A DNA stretch of 64,000 nucleotides from Flavobacterium sp. UBA2787 (GCA_002352205.1 DEHZ01000005.1:248001-312000); one strand, 5' to 3'; numbered from the stretch's first letter, positions 42,480-52,712 are shown. The notes: a model not told the origin generated them from the letters alone. Translations and numbers: made by a program.

Positions 42480-44888
42480 TTCTTTTTGAAGAAGCGTTAG
42501 TAATCGAGTAGTCTTCTCGTTAATTTCATTAAAAATAGTTTTCAGTTCTTCAGGAGATAATTCGGTTTTTTCACATTCCTCTAATTGTTGAAGCAAAAGC
42601 ACGGTTTCTTTCACATCTAATTGATTCATCATCGGAATCATGCGGTGCGAAATGGAAGCAATCGTTTTTTTATCTGAATTTGAAATTGCCTCTTCAATGA
42701 TGGCTAAATTGGAAGATGTGTTTTCTATAAATGCTTTTAAAACTTCGTTAATGGCCAGTTCATCGCCATCTAACATTGTTTTCAAATTCTTTAAATTATA
42801 TTCTTTTATTGATTCTTCTGATTGCTCTGTCAAATCGGGTTTGACAGCGATATTAATTTTTAATAAATCACCAATCACCGCTAATAAATCTTCTGAACGA
42901 TAAGGTTTGTGCAGTACAGCTGAAAATCCTTTTTGATCATAAACATTCTTCTCCAAATCTCTTTGTCCGGTAATCGCAATAACCGGAATTTCCTTTGGGA
43001 TTTGATTGATTAACTCAAAACCACTCATTTTTGGCATTTGAATGTCGGTAATAATCGCATCGTAAACATTTGTTTTTAATGATGAAATTAGTTTCTCAGG
43101 TTCATCAAAAGAACTTACATTGAAATGATAAATTTTTAAAAACTCTGTGGTTAATTGCAAAAGAGAACTATCATCATCCACCACCGCAATGGTGAATTTT
43201 TTGTTTTTATCTTCCGAAACAATAGGGCTTTCCTTTTTGGTTTCCACCATTTTTGCAGGCAAGGTTAATTGGAAAATGCTTCCTTTGTTTACTTCACTTT
43301 GCACGGTTAAATTTCCTCGTAAAATTTCGGCTAATTTTTTACAGATGGTTAAGCCTAAACCTGTTCCGCCATATTTTTTTTCGATGGATTTATCGGCTTG
43401 GGTAAATTCGTTGAAAATTAAGTTGAGTTTACTGCTTTCTATCCCAATTCCGCTATCCTGAACGACAATTGTAAGTTGTTTTTGATTGTAATTTGCTGCA
43501 ATTTTGATATAGCCTTTTTCGGTGAATTTGTAGGCATTTCCGATAAGATTACTTAGAATTTGTCTGATTCGTAACACGTCACTTTCTAGCGATAAATTGG
43601 CAATAGATTCCAATTCAAATTGAAGCGTTATCGGCTTGGATGGATATAATGATTGAATGCTTTCTGCGACTTCAATAATCAATTTATCCAATTCAAAAAC
43701 GGAGTTTTCAAGTTCAATTTTTCCGGCTTCAATTTTAGAAAAATCCAATAAATCATTCACCAATTGATTGATGTAGATTGATGAACTTTTGATGTTGGAC
43801 AAATAATAATTCTGCTTTTCTGTCACGCCGCCAATACCAATTAATTCGCTAAAACCTTGAATCGTGTTTAAGGGTGTTTTTAAATCGTGGCTCACCGTGG
43901 CAATCAGTTGTTCTCTGGCAGTTAAAAGTGATTCTGTTTTCTTTTTTTCGATTTCTAATTGTTTTCTATAACGTTGGTTTTTTAGAAAATCGCTTGTAAT
44001 TAGAAGGAAAAATAATCCGGTCATTATTAACCCGATTACTGCAGCCGTGGTTAAGATGGAAACTGTTTTTTGCTGAGCTTCTTCTCTGGAAAGATTGTTT
44101 AAGTTAGCTTTTTTGATCACATCCGATTCAAATTCAACTAAAATTTCGTTAAGCTTTTGCGAAATAAATAAATCATTTCTTAGCAATTCTATTTCTTTAT
44201 TTTTTTGAGAATTCGATTTTGCTTGATTGTTTAATCGAACATTTTCCAATATTTTTTTTGAAGAAACAAGTATAGAATCAATTTGTTTATCTGATAATGT
44301 GTTTTCCGATTCTTTAGGCACATTTTCATTGAGATAATCTACATATTCTTGATAGACTCTTTTTTCATAGGCAGAAAGTTTAGACGGATCTATTTTTAAA
44401 CTTTCCAAAGTGATTTTACCCATCGATTCTTCAATTCGGGTTAAATCGCTTAATGCGTTGTCGATAGGAAAGTAGGTGTTTTGTGTTTTATTTATTTTTT
44501 TTAATTCTTCAATATTGGAAACTTTTTGTTGTAAAATAAGCTTTAAACTATCTAAAAGAACAACCTGTTTTTCATTGTCAATTTTTTGTTCAAACGAATC
44601 GATGGCAGTAATTAATAATTTGTTTTGTGCTCCATATTCTTCAAAATCTTTTTCCAGATTGGTTTGAATGGCAACTCTTCCTAAATTATCAACATCATAA
44701 ATTTTGGAAATTAAAGACCCTAAACGGATGAGTTTTTGGTTTTCTTCTACCGATTGATTTTCATAGTTTGAAAACAGTTTGTTTTCTTTGAACAACATAT
44801 ATCCCACTGAAATAACTAAAATAGCTATCAATAAATAACTGAGTAAAACTTTAAGTGGAATGAAAGTTGATTTTTGTCCCATTCTCAA
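42468..44888 (-). CDS. hybrid sensor histidine kinase with receiver and Hpt domains
   Basis: 806 aa. Two membrane helices (about 12-33 and 278-298) bound a helical periplasmic sensor domain of about 245 residues. HisKA has His334 (ATVSHDLKTPLN), and HATPase_c shows NLIGNAYKFTEKG, DSGIGI and GGTGLGLTICKKL. A receiver domain has Asp615 (ITDIQMPKMSG), and a C-terminal Hpt domain has His748 (SISHRMIPMMNQ). This is a complete phosphorelay chain whose final acceptor is probably the NtrC-type regulator encoded convergently. The stimulus is unknown. Confidence 0.92.
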   Translation of the reverse strand: MRMGQKSTFIPLKVLLSYLLIAILVISVGYMLFKENKLFSNYENQSVEENQKLIRLGSLISKIYDVDNLGRVAIQTNLEKDFEEYGAQNKLLITAIDSFEQKIDNEKQVVLLDSLKLILQQKVSNIEELKKINKTQNTYFPIDNALSDLTRIEESMGKITLESLKIDPSKLSAYEKRVYQEYVDYLNENVPKESENTLSDKQIDSILVSSKKILENVRLNNQAKSNSQKNKEIELLRNDLFISQKLNEILVEFESDVIKKANLNNLSREEAQQKTVSILTTAAVIGLIMTGLFFLLITSDFLKNQRYRKQLEIEKKKTESLLTAREQLIATVSHDLKTPLNTIQGFSELIGIGGVTEKQNYYLSNIKSSSIYINQLVNDLLDFSKIEAGKIELENSVFELDKLIIEVAESIQSLYPSKPITLQFELESIANLSLESDVLRIRQILSNLIGNAYKFTEKGYIKIAANYNQKQLTIVVQDSGIGIESSKLNLIFNEFTQADKSIEKKYGGTGLGLTICKKLAEILRGNLTVQSEVNKGSIFQLTLPAKMVETKKESPIVSEDKNKKFTIAVVDDDSSLLQLTTEFLKIYHFNVSSFDEPEKLISSLKTNVYDAIITDIQMPKMSGFELINQIPKEIPVIAITGQRDLEKNVYDQKGFSAVLHKPYRSEDLLAVIGDLLKINIAVKPDLTEQSEESIKEYNLKNLKTMLDGDELAINEVLKAFIENTSSNLAIIEEAISNSDKKTIASISHRMIPMMNQLDVKETVLLLQQLEECEKTELSPEELKTIFNEINEKTTRLLTLLQKELIL

Positions 44889-44929
44889 AGATAAAAATAA
44901 CGAAAGGTTTTCTTTCTTTAGGAAGTGTT

Positions 44930-44961
44930 AAAAAAGAAAAATCCCGAATTTCTTCGGGATT
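44930..44961 (-). terminator. terminator of the DPP5-like peptidase gene
   Basis: 9-bp stem AATCCCGAA / TTCGGGATT, 4-nt loop, with a T-rich tract on the minus strand just past the S9 peptidase stop. Confidence 0.75.
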
Positions 44962-44966
44962 GTATA

Positions 44967-46871
44967 TTATAAGGTTTCTTTGAGCCAGCCAAAAAATTCA
45001 CGTTGCCAAACAATAGCGTTTTGCGGTTTGAGCACCCAGTGATTTTCGTCTGGGAAAAGTATAAATCGGCTTTTGATTCCTTGCAATTGAGCAGCTTGAA
45101 ACGCTTCTTGCCCTTGACCGATTGGCACACGATAATCTTTTCCTCCTTGGATAATGAGCATAGGAGTGTCCCATTTGTTCACCATCTTTACCGGATTGAA
45201 TTGGTTGTATGATTTTTGAGCGGCAGCATTGTCATTTTCCCAATAAGCTCCACCGATATCCCAATTAGTGAAGAAAACTTCTTCGGTGGTTCCGTACATA
45301 CTTTCTAAATTAAACACACCACAATGAGAAATGAATGTTTTGAAGCGTTTGTTGTGCATTCCCGCTAAATAAAATACAGAATAACCTCCGTAACTGGCAC
45401 CTACTGCTCCTAAACGGTTTTTGTCAACATACGTTTCTTTGGCTACATCATCAATAGCTGAAAGGTAATCGTCCATCACTTGTCCGCCCCAGTCTTTACT
45501 AATTTGTTCGTTCCATTCTACTCCGTGACCAGGCATTCCGCGACGGTTTGGAGCCACAACTACATAGCCTTGCGAAGCCATCAAACTGAAATTCCAACGG
45601 AAGGAATAAAACTGCGACAAAGCACCTTGCGGACCGCCTTGGCAATACAATAACGCTGGGTATTTTTTAGTTTTATCGAAGTTGGGAGGAAGAATTACCC
45701 AAACTAACATTTTCTTGTTATCAGTGGTGGTGACATATCTTTTTTCGAATTTTGGTAAGGCTAATTTGTTATAGGCTTCATCATTTACTTTGGTGAGTTG
45801 AAGCCACGTTTTTTTCGTTAAATCATAGGAAAAAATTTCTTTCGCATGGTTCATATCGGTTCGGCCGAGAATTACTTTGTCGCCTGAAAAACCTACAATA
45901 TCAGTCACATCAAAATCTCCGGTAGTAATTTGTCTAACTGTAATTGCAATTCGGGTTAACCCAGGAAAATTCACTTCAAACAATTGAACGGTTCCGTCAA
46001 CTGGAGCGATGAAATAGATTTTTTTACCATCTTCACTCCATTTAAAACTGTCAACCGTTCCATCCCAACCGGAAGTTAAGTTGATATCCATTCCTTTGAA
46101 ACGAACAATGATGTCATTTTTATCGGCTTCAAAACCATCTCTTTTCATTTGTAGCCAAGACAAATCACCGTTGGGGGAAATGGTGGGATGCGTATCGTAA
46201 CCTAAATTGCTTTCGGTTAAATTTTTAGTGGTTTTTGATTCAAGATTATATTCGTATAAATCGGTGTTTGTTGAAGTAGCATAAGCCGTTCCTGATTTCT
46301 TTTTAGAAACATAAATAATACTTTTGCCATCTTTTGACCAAACATAATCTTCGTCGCCGCCAAATGGTTTTTGAGGAGAATCAAACGGTTCGTCTTTCAT
46401 AATATCAAAAAATGAATCTTCTTTATTCACTTCTGCAAAACCAACATGGTTGTGATTTCCTTCGTTCCACGTATCCCAATGACGGTAGTTTAGTCCGTTA
46501 TAAACCTGAACATCCGATTTGTCTAATTCAGGATAAATGTCTTTTCCATTTATCTTATCAATTTTTACTTCTTTATGTGAAAGGATGTATTTTCCGTCTG
46601 GAGAAACATTTTTATCGTTTAAAAGTTCTTTGGTTTCGGTAATTTCTGTCGCAACCCCACCATTGATAGGTATGCTGTAGGTTTTGGAATTTGATTTATT
46701 TTCTTCGACCGACGGTGTAGAAACTTTAAAAAGGATACTTTTTCCGTCTTTTGTGATTCCTAATGGTGATACTCTTCCTAATTTCCACAACATTTCGGGA
46801 GTTAGCACTTGTTGAGCAGTAGCGGCAGTTAATCCCATAAAACAAGATACGATTAAAATTATTTTCTTCAT
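44967..46871 (-). CDS. exported S9 family peptidase (DPP5-like)
   Basis: 634 aa with a signal peptide (MKKIILIVSCFMGLTAATAQ). An N-terminal seven-bladed WD40-like propeller (about 25-370) is followed by an alpha/beta-hydrolase domain. The catalytic triad is the Ser of GASYGGYS, the Asp of GGKDYRVP and the His of ENHWVLKP. DPP5-type enzymes release dipeptides in the periplasm and take part in peptide use. I start at the ATG at 46871 rather than 46925, since that Met begins the signal peptide. Single gene between two terminators. Confidence 0.92.
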   Translation of the reverse strand: MKKIILIVSCFMGLTAATAQQVLTPEMLWKLGRVSPLGITKDGKSILFKVSTPSVEENKSNSKTYSIPINGGVATEITETKELLNDKNVSPDGKYILSHKEVKIDKINGKDIYPELDKSDVQVYNGLNYRHWDTWNEGNHNHVGFAEVNKEDSFFDIMKDEPFDSPQKPFGGDEDYVWSKDGKSIIYVSKKKSGTAYATSTNTDLYEYNLESKTTKNLTESNLGYDTHPTISPNGDLSWLQMKRDGFEADKNDIIVRFKGMDINLTSGWDGTVDSFKWSEDGKKIYFIAPVDGTVQLFEVNFPGLTRIAITVRQITTGDFDVTDIVGFSGDKVILGRTDMNHAKEIFSYDLTKKTWLQLTKVNDEAYNKLALPKFEKRYVTTTDNKKMLVWVILPPNFDKTKKYPALLYCQGGPQGALSQFYSFRWNFSLMASQGYVVVAPNRRGMPGHGVEWNEQISKDWGGQVMDDYLSAIDDVAKETYVDKNRLGAVGASYGGYSVFYLAGMHNKRFKTFISHCGVFNLESMYGTTEEVFFTNWDIGGAYWENDNAAAQKSYNQFNPVKMVNKWDTPMLIIQGGKDYRVPIGQGQEAFQAAQLQGIKSRFILFPDENHWVLKPQNAIVWQREFFGWLKETL

Positions 46872-46913
46872 TTGATAAAAATTTAAAGGATAAAAGTAAC
46901 GATTTTTTTCCAT

Positions 46914-46944
46914 AAAAAAAGCCACCTCGATGGAGATGGCCTTT
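46914..46944 (-). terminator. terminator of the reprolysin-like peptidase gene
   Basis: Minus-strand stem GCCATCTC / GAGGTGGC (one G-T pair), loop CATC, followed by seven T. Confidence 0.8.
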
Positions 46945-46961
46945 TAAAAATTGTATTAAAA

Positions 46962-49900
46962 TTACTGTTTGATGAATCGTTTTGTGTCAACATTTTCATT
47001 GTTTGACACTTCAAGTAAGTACGTTCCGGATGCCAAAGAAGAAACAGAAACACTGTTGGCCTCTAATTTTCCAGTTGCCACTACTTGACCCATTAGGTTG
47101 ATGATTCGGTAGGCTGTGAAATTTGTTTCGCTGGAAACATATAACAAACCATCTTTCACCGGATTTGGATAAAGTGTAAGTGAAGTTTTAGAAACTGATT
47201 CAATTTCCATTTCTCCTTCTTTTCCGGATGAAACGATATTTACGGTGTAATCTTCTACTTCACCAAACGGAATCGCTTCGCAAGCAGTTGGCGAAGCATT
47301 GTATTTCATTGATACACGCATACGTGTTTGACCAAGCAAAGCTGTATTCGGAACGGTAAAACTTCGTGCGATCGGTGTAGCATTTGTACGGGTAACATTA
47401 ACCACTTGTTCTCCACTGTCTAGGAAATCTCCGTCTCTATTCCAATCTATCCAAACACGGTAACCTTCACGATAAACTGTGCTTGTCCAAGCTGGAGTGA
47501 TTGTAATTGTGTTACTTGTTCCTCTTACTAAATTAGTAGATAAATTTGTGAAATTACCATAACCCCCATTATTTCCGGATAAATTATTAATAGTTCCTAA
47601 CTGCACTCTATTAATGTATTCATCAGCAGTGCTGTTCCCTTGTGAAGCACAATAGGTAACTGTGTTTGCTAACGTAGTTACGTTTACGGTATTGCTGTTT
47701 CCTGAGATATTTCCGGCAGCGTCTTTTGCTCTTACATTAAAAGTATAAGCGGTTGAAGCTGTTAAACCTGTTGCAGCATAAGTAGTTGTGGTTGTTGAAG
47801 CTAAGAAAGTTCCGTTTCGATATACATCATAACCTGTAACACCCACATTATCGGTTGCACCGGACCAAGCTAAATTGGTGGAAGTTTGTGTAGTTCCTGA
47901 AGCTGTTAACGTAGGAGCTGTTGGAGGTGTTGTATCAGATGTACCGGCAATTAAATTTACAGTGTAATCTTCTACTTGACCATACGGAAACGTTTCACAA
48001 GCCGTCGGAATTCCGTTGTATTTCATAGAAACTCTCATTCTTGTTGCACCTGTAACAGCAGTTGTTGGAACGGTAAAAGTTCCGCTAACCGGAGTTGCTG
48101 ATGTAGGTGCTAAACTCCAAACCGTTTCACCGGCATCCGTAAATACACCATTTTGATTATAATCTATAAACACGGCATACCCTTCGCTGTAAGTTGAACC
48201 CGTCCAAGTTGGCGTAATCGAAATTGTTGCACTTGCCCCTTTCGTTAAATTTGTTGAAATCGATGTATAATCAACATATCCGGAAACTCCTCCGGAAACA
48301 TTATTTATTGTGCCAATTTGTACTCTACCGATGTATTCGTCGGCAACACTATTTCCTTGAGAAGTACAATACGTTATACCTCCTGCCAGCGTTGTTACAT
48401 TCACTGTGTTACTGTTGACAGAAACATTTCCTGCGGCATCTTTCGCTCTTACATTAAATGTATAGGATGTAGAAGGAGTTAATCCGGTAGCTGCAAATGT
48501 TGTGGCTGTTGTTGTTGATCCTATTAAAACGCCACCTCTATACACATCATATCCAGTTACTGCAACATTGTCTGTAGCTCCGGACCAAGATAAGTTGGTT
48601 GAAGTTGAAGTTGTGCCCGATGCTGATAAAGTTGGAGATGTTGGAGCAACTGTGTCAGAAGAACCGCCAGTAATGGTGAAATTAGCATTCGAAACATCAA
48701 AGAAAATATGATTTGTTCCTTTCACCATAATACGGTTTTGATTTCCGGGTGTGTTTGGAATCGTCACTGCTTGCGAGCCGTCGTTTGGTGTAGCAGTAAC
48801 TAAATTTGACCAAGTATTTCCTCCATCTGTTGAAATTAAAATGTCTACATTGGCACAATTCACTCCATTTGCTGTAGTTCCTGCAACGTTCCATGTAATG
48901 GTTTGTGTACTTCCTCCTGCATAAGAGACTGCAGTGTTTGGTGCAGTTACCGTAAATGGTCCGGCAGTTCCGTTTACCGTTACAACCATATCATCACTGT
49001 TATTGGCAGAACCGCCTGCTCTGTTATCACGAACAGTAAATCTAAAATTCATCGTTCTGGCAACAGAAGGAAGAGCTTCTACTGTTATTTCAGTTCCAGC
49101 CGTGGTAGTCGCACCACTTAAAACGGATTGCATTCTTGGGAAATAACGCACCGGAGTGGTACTCGGACTGTAAGACCTAAAAGTTGGTCCGGATGTTCGC
49201 GTTGCACTCGCTGCAGAACTTGCACCGGTTGCATTAGATGCTGCATTGTCAAATTGTTCCCATATATAGGTTAATGCATCTCCATTAGCATCGGTTCCGG
49301 AACCGGTTAACATAAATGGTGTGCTTCTTGGAATTGTATAATCTAAACCTGCATTGGCAGTGGGCACAGCATTTCCGGTTGCCGTATTGGTTTGACAGGT
49401 TTTATTTTTTACGTTATTAGTTACTTGTTGGATACTGAATGCGTGAAAATAAGCATCAGAATTTGGTTGAACATCTTGAGGAGTAATACCGGCATAACCC
49501 ATAATAGTTGAGCCAGAACCCGGCTCCATATTTGCACCGGTTCCTTCATTATTAAACGAAAATGTGTGATTTGCACCAAATTGATGACCGATTTCGTGAG
49601 CCACATAATCAATATCAAAAGTATCACCCGTTGGAATTGTGCTGGAAGTAAAAGCACTTCCTTTGGAGCCATTTACGCATACGCATCCAATACAACCTGC
49701 ATTTCCGTTGTTAGAAGCTCTTACGAATAAATGACCAACATCATAGTTTGCTTCCCCAATTACTGAAGTTAATGTGCTTTGCACTTGACTGTTGTAACTT
49801 GTTGTATAAGGATCGGTTGAGGCATTGGTGTAGATTACTAAATCCGTATTTGCAATAAGTACCATTCTAATGGCAAAATCTTTTTCAAAAACACCATTCA

Positions 49901-50594
49901 CACGCGTCATTGTTGCGTTGATAGCCGCCAAAGCTAGTGCTTTTGTACCGCCAAAGTAAGCTGTATATTCCCCGGTTGCCGAAACCGCTAACCTAAACGT
50001 TCGCAATGTGCTGTCATCAGCATTTGGTCTCAATAAAGTTGGGTCGACCTCATTTTGAACTTGATTTATAACAGAACATTCAAAAGGTGAAAAGTTTTTT
50101 ACTTTGTCTGCCTTTTTATAAACGGAATATGTTGTTAAATCTTCTGTTAATGGTTCGATAAAAACAGCTGATTTTCCTGCACTCAACTGCATCGATTGAA
50201 AGCCTAGCGGAGAGATACTGAAATAAACTGTTGATGTTGGATTATCGATACCAATTCCAATGTATGATTTAATTTCAGGATAATTTGCTGCCAATTCAGG
50301 AGCCATAATGACGTTTTCATAGACTTTAAATTGTTCCATTTCGCCATTTTCATTCGGAAAAGAAATCACTTTACCGTCTTTAGTTTGAGCAAATCGATTG
50401 GGGGCCGATGTAAGAACCGTTTTAATTCCTTCAACATCTAATTCAAAAATCTTTTTTTGTGGATGTTGCATTTTGCTTTCTAAAAGTGGGGTATTACTTT
50501 TTAAAGCCGAGGTTTTCCAGAAATTGCTTTTCTCTTGAGCATTGGAAAAGCAAATGCTTGCAAAGAGTGCAATGGTGAGTAATTTGAGCTTCAT
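46962..50594 (-). CDS. T9SS-exported reprolysin-like metallopeptidase with FN3 and GEVED modules
   Basis: 1210 aa. A signal peptide (1-19) and a propeptide-like region (about 20-190) precede an M12B/reprolysin-like domain with the zinc site His333-Glu-Ile-Gly-His337-xxxxx-His343 (YVAHEIGHQFGANH) and the Met-turn IMGYAGI. A Pro-rich Ig-like segment follows. Then a module of FN3 domain plus GEVED domain occurs twice in tandem, each GEVED ending GQVEDYTVN or GEVEDYTVN. A T9SS type A sorting domain (LTLYPNPVKDGLLYVSS...TYLLEVSNNEN) closes it. Secreted, surface-bound proteinase. Confidence 0.94.
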   Translation of the reverse strand: MKLKLLTIALFASICFSNAQEKSNFWKTSALKSNTPLLESKMQHPQKKIFELDVEGIKTVLTSAPNRFAQTKDGKVISFPNENGEMEQFKVYENVIMAPELAANYPEIKSYIGIGIDNPTSTVYFSISPLGFQSMQLSAGKSAVFIEPLTEDLTTYSVYKKADKVKNFSPFECSVINQVQNEVDPTLLRPNADDSTLRTFRLAVSATGEYTAYFGGTKALALAAINATMTRVNGVFEKDFAIRMVLIANTDLVIYTNASTDPYTTSYNSQVQSTLTSVIGEANYDVGHLFVRASNNGNAGCIGCVCVNGSKGSAFTSSTIPTGDTFDIDYVAHEIGHQFGANHTFSFNNEGTGANMEPGSGSTIMGYAGITPQDVQPNSDAYFHAFSIQQVTNNVKNKTCQTNTATGNAVPTANAGLDYTIPRSTPFMLTGSGTDANGDALTYIWEQFDNAASNATGASSAASATRTSGPTFRSYSPSTTPVRYFPRMQSVLSGATTTAGTEITVEALPSVARTMNFRFTVRDNRAGGSANNSDDMVVTVNGTAGPFTVTAPNTAVSYAGGSTQTITWNVAGTTANGVNCANVDILISTDGGNTWSNLVTATPNDGSQAVTIPNTPGNQNRIMVKGTNHIFFDVSNANFTITGGSSDTVAPTSPTLSASGTTSTSTNLSWSGATDNVAVTGYDVYRGGVLIGSTTTATTFAATGLTPSTSYTFNVRAKDAAGNVSVNSNTVNVTTLAGGITYCTSQGNSVADEYIGRVQIGTINNVSGGVSGYVDYTSISTNLTKGASATISITPTWTGSTYSEGYAVFIDYNQNGVFTDAGETVWSLAPTSATPVSGTFTVPTTAVTGATRMRVSMKYNGIPTACETFPYGQVEDYTVNLIAGTSDTTPPTAPTLTASGTTQTSTNLAWSGATDNVGVTGYDVYRNGTFLASTTTTTYAATGLTASTAYTFNVRAKDAAGNISGNSNTVNVTTLANTVTYCASQGNSTADEYINRVQLGTINNLSGNNGGYGNFTNLSTNLVRGTSNTITITPAWTSTVYREGYRVWIDWNRDGDFLDSGEQVVNVTRTNATPIARSFTVPNTALLGQTRMRVSMKYNASPTACEAIPFGEVEDYTVNIVSSGKEGEMEIESVSKTSLTLYPNPVKDGLLYVSSETNFTAYRIINLMGQVVATGKLEANSVSVSSLASGTYLLEVSNNENVDTKRFIKQ

Positions 50595-50835
50595 AAATTT
50601 TGGTTGATTTAGTTAATATCAAGCCAAATGTAAAATTATTTTTATGCACTTAATGGATGATTGTACTAATTTATTAACAATTTAAAAAAATTGTGATTGT
50701 TATCTTATTATATTGATAAATCAAATGTTAAAATTTAGAAATTACAAAAGCATCAACATAAAAAACGGAGTCTTTTCAGGAAAATATTTTCTATCAATAA
50801 AATAAAAAGTACATTTATGAAAATTTTTCAAAAAG
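50595..50835. other. intergenic region without a recognised gene
   Basis: 241 bp between divergent genes, very AT-rich. A 26-codon frame starting at ATG 50725 (MLKFRNYKS) exists but has no supporting features. No operator or repeat is recognised. Confidence 0.3.
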
Positions 50836-51951
50836 ATGCAACTTAGTTTTTGGGAACTTAAAAATTGGTTTACAAATGTGGATTTCACTATTGTTGGAAG
50901 TGGAATTGTAGGGTTGCATTGTGCTCTTGAATTGCGTAAAAAATTTCCTTCTGCTAAAATTTTAGTACTTGAAAAAGGTGTTCTTCCGCAAGGAGCAAGC
51001 ACCAAAAATGCCGGATTTGCGTGTTTTGGATCCGTTTCTGAAATATTAGATGATTTGAATTCGCAAACGGAAGAAGAAGTGTTGCAATTAGTTCAAAAAA
51101 GATGGGAGGGATTGCAATTACTTCGTAAACGAGTTGGCGATGAAGCGTTAGATTTAAAGCCTTACGGCGGATATGAATTGTTTTTGAAGGAAGATGAATC
51201 TACTTATGAAGAATGTTTGCAAAAGCTTCCGTTTATCAATGAAATTCTGAAACCGTTGTTTAAAAATGACGTTTTTTCGAAAGAAATTGATCGATTTGCT
51301 TTTCAGGGAATTCAGGAATATGTTTTATTTAATCCGTATGAAGCTCAGATTGATACCGGAAATATGATGCAACAGCTTTTGAAAATGGCTACGAATCAGA
51401 ATATTTTAATTCTAAATCAACAAACCGTTACTTCTTTTATTGAAAATAACAATGAAGTGGAAGTTGTTTTAGGTGATTTTTCCTTTCAAACCAAAAAACT
51501 GTTTTTTGCTACCAATGGTTTTGCCAATAAATTGACGAATGGCGAAGTAAAACCCGCGAGAGCACAAGTTTTGATAACGAAACCAATCCCTAATTTAGAC
51601 ATCAAAGGAACATTTCATTTAGATAGAGGTTATTATTATTTTAGAAATTTTGAAGATAGGATTTTGCTTGGCGGAGGAAGAAATTTAGATTTTGATGGCG
51701 AAACTACCACAGAATTGGCTCAAACAGAAATTATTCAAAACAAGTTGGAGCAATTGCTAAAAGAAGTAATTTTGCCCAACCAATCGTTTGAAATTGAACA
51801 TCGTTGGAGCGGAATTATGGGCGTTGGAAATCATAAAAACCCAGTCGTAAAACAACTTAGCGAAAATGTGTTTTGCGGTGTTCGCTTGGGCGGGATGGGC
51901 GTGGCGATTGGCAGTTTGATTGGAAAAGAATTAGCAGATTTAATTGATTAA
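50836..51951 (+). CDS. FAD-dependent oxidoreductase (DAO family)
   Basis: 371 aa. The dinucleotide fold FTIVGSGIVGLHCALEL (GSGIVG at 21-26) and the flavin-binding EKGVLPQGASTKNAGFACFGS follow the D-amino-acid oxidase/glycine oxidase pattern, ending GVRLGGMGVAIGSLIGKELADLI. It would oxidise an amine or amino acid in the cytoplasm; the substrate is unknown. It is 3 bp from mtgA, so the two form an operon without an obvious functional link. Confidence 0.87.
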   Translation: MQLSFWELKNWFTNVDFTIVGSGIVGLHCALELRKKFPSAKILVLEKGVLPQGASTKNAGFACFGSVSEILDDLNSQTEEEVLQLVQKRWEGLQLLRKRVGDEALDLKPYGGYELFLKEDESTYEECLQKLPFINEILKPLFKNDVFSKEIDRFAFQGIQEYVLFNPYEAQIDTGNMMQQLLKMATNQNILILNQQTVTSFIENNNEVEVVLGDFSFQTKKLFFATNGFANKLTNGEVKPARAQVLITKPIPNLDIKGTFHLDRGYYYFRNFEDRILLGGGRNLDFDGETTTELAQTEIIQNKLEQLLKEVILPNQSFEIEHRWSGIMGVGNHKNPVVKQLSENVFCGVRLGGMGVAIGSLIGKELADLID

Positions 51952-51954
51952 TTT

Positions 51955-52635
51955 ATGATAAAAAAAATATTCCGTTTCCTTTGGAAAGCAATGTTGTGGT
52001 TTTTTGGAATTTCTATTTTTCTAGTAATTCTGTTCAAATTTGTACCTGTTCCTTTTACTCCTTTGATGGGAATTAGAGCCATCGAACAAAAAAAGGAAGG
52101 CAAAGAAATGATTTGCAGTCACGACTGGGTGCCGATTGAAGAGATTTCCCTCAATCTTCAAAAAGCTGTAATTGCTAGTGAAGACGGAAATTTCTTAACC
52201 CATAATGGTTTTGATTTTAAAGCGATTGAAAAAGCAATGGAAGCCAACAAAAAAGGAAAAAAATTGCGTGGAGGAAGTACTATTTCGCAACAAACCGCAA
52301 AAAATGTTTTTCTATGGTCCGGAAGAAGTTATTTGCGTAAAGGTTTAGAAGCGTATTTCACCGTTTTAATCGAACTCATTTGGGGCAAAGAACGAATTAT
52401 GGAAGTTTATTTGAATAGCATCGAAATGGGTAACGGTGTTTATGGAGCACAAGAAGCATCACGCGTTTGGTATCGAAAAGATGCTAAGAATTTAACTCCA
52501 AGAGAAGCGGCGGGAATTGCGGCAATCTTACCTAATCCAAGAAAATTTAAAGCTTCGAATTCATCTAATTATATCAATAGACGAAAAGATTTTATTGTAA
52601 GACAGATGAGTTATTTGGGGAAGATTGAGTATTAA
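51955..52635 (+). CDS. mtgA: monofunctional peptidoglycan glycosyltransferase
   Basis: 226-aa GT51 enzyme with one N-terminal membrane helix (about 9-29). Signatures: AVIASEDGNFLTHNGFDF (catalytic Glu), KLRGGSTISQQTAKNVFL, GKERIMEVYLNSIEMG and AAILPNPRKF. No transpeptidase domain. It polymerises glycan strands and complements the PBP1A at the left of the window. Second gene after the FAD oxidoreductase, ended by a hairpin. Confidence 0.94.
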   Translation: MIKKIFRFLWKAMLWFFGISIFLVILFKFVPVPFTPLMGIRAIEQKKEGKEMICSHDWVPIEEISLNLQKAVIASEDGNFLTHNGFDFKAIEKAMEANKKGKKLRGGSTISQQTAKNVFLWSGRSYLRKGLEAYFTVLIELIWGKERIMEVYLNSIEMGNGVYGAQEASRVWYRKDAKNLTPREAAGIAAILPNPRKFKASNSSNYINRRKDFIVRQMSYLGKIEY

Positions 52636-52650
52636 TTTTCTATAAATAAC

Positions 52651-52695
52651 AAACCACTAATTCGCAGATTATATTTTGCAAATTAGCGGTTTTTT
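52651..52695 (+). terminator. imperfect terminator after mtgA
   Basis: Stem AACCACTAATTCGCA / TGCAAATTAGCGGTT with two mismatches, followed by a T run. Confidence 0.65.
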
Positions 52696-52712
52696 ATTTT
52701 CTAACTTTTCTT

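Noticed and set aside
48224..49146. Plus-strand open frames within the reprolysin-like peptidase gene
   Set aside because: Repetitive Thr/Ser/Val-rich coding sequence generates long antisense frames; no independent support.
50725..50805. 26-codon frame MLKFRNYKS before the FAD oxidoreductase
   Set aside because: Too short and without promoter, signal or family; probably chance in AT-rich DNA.
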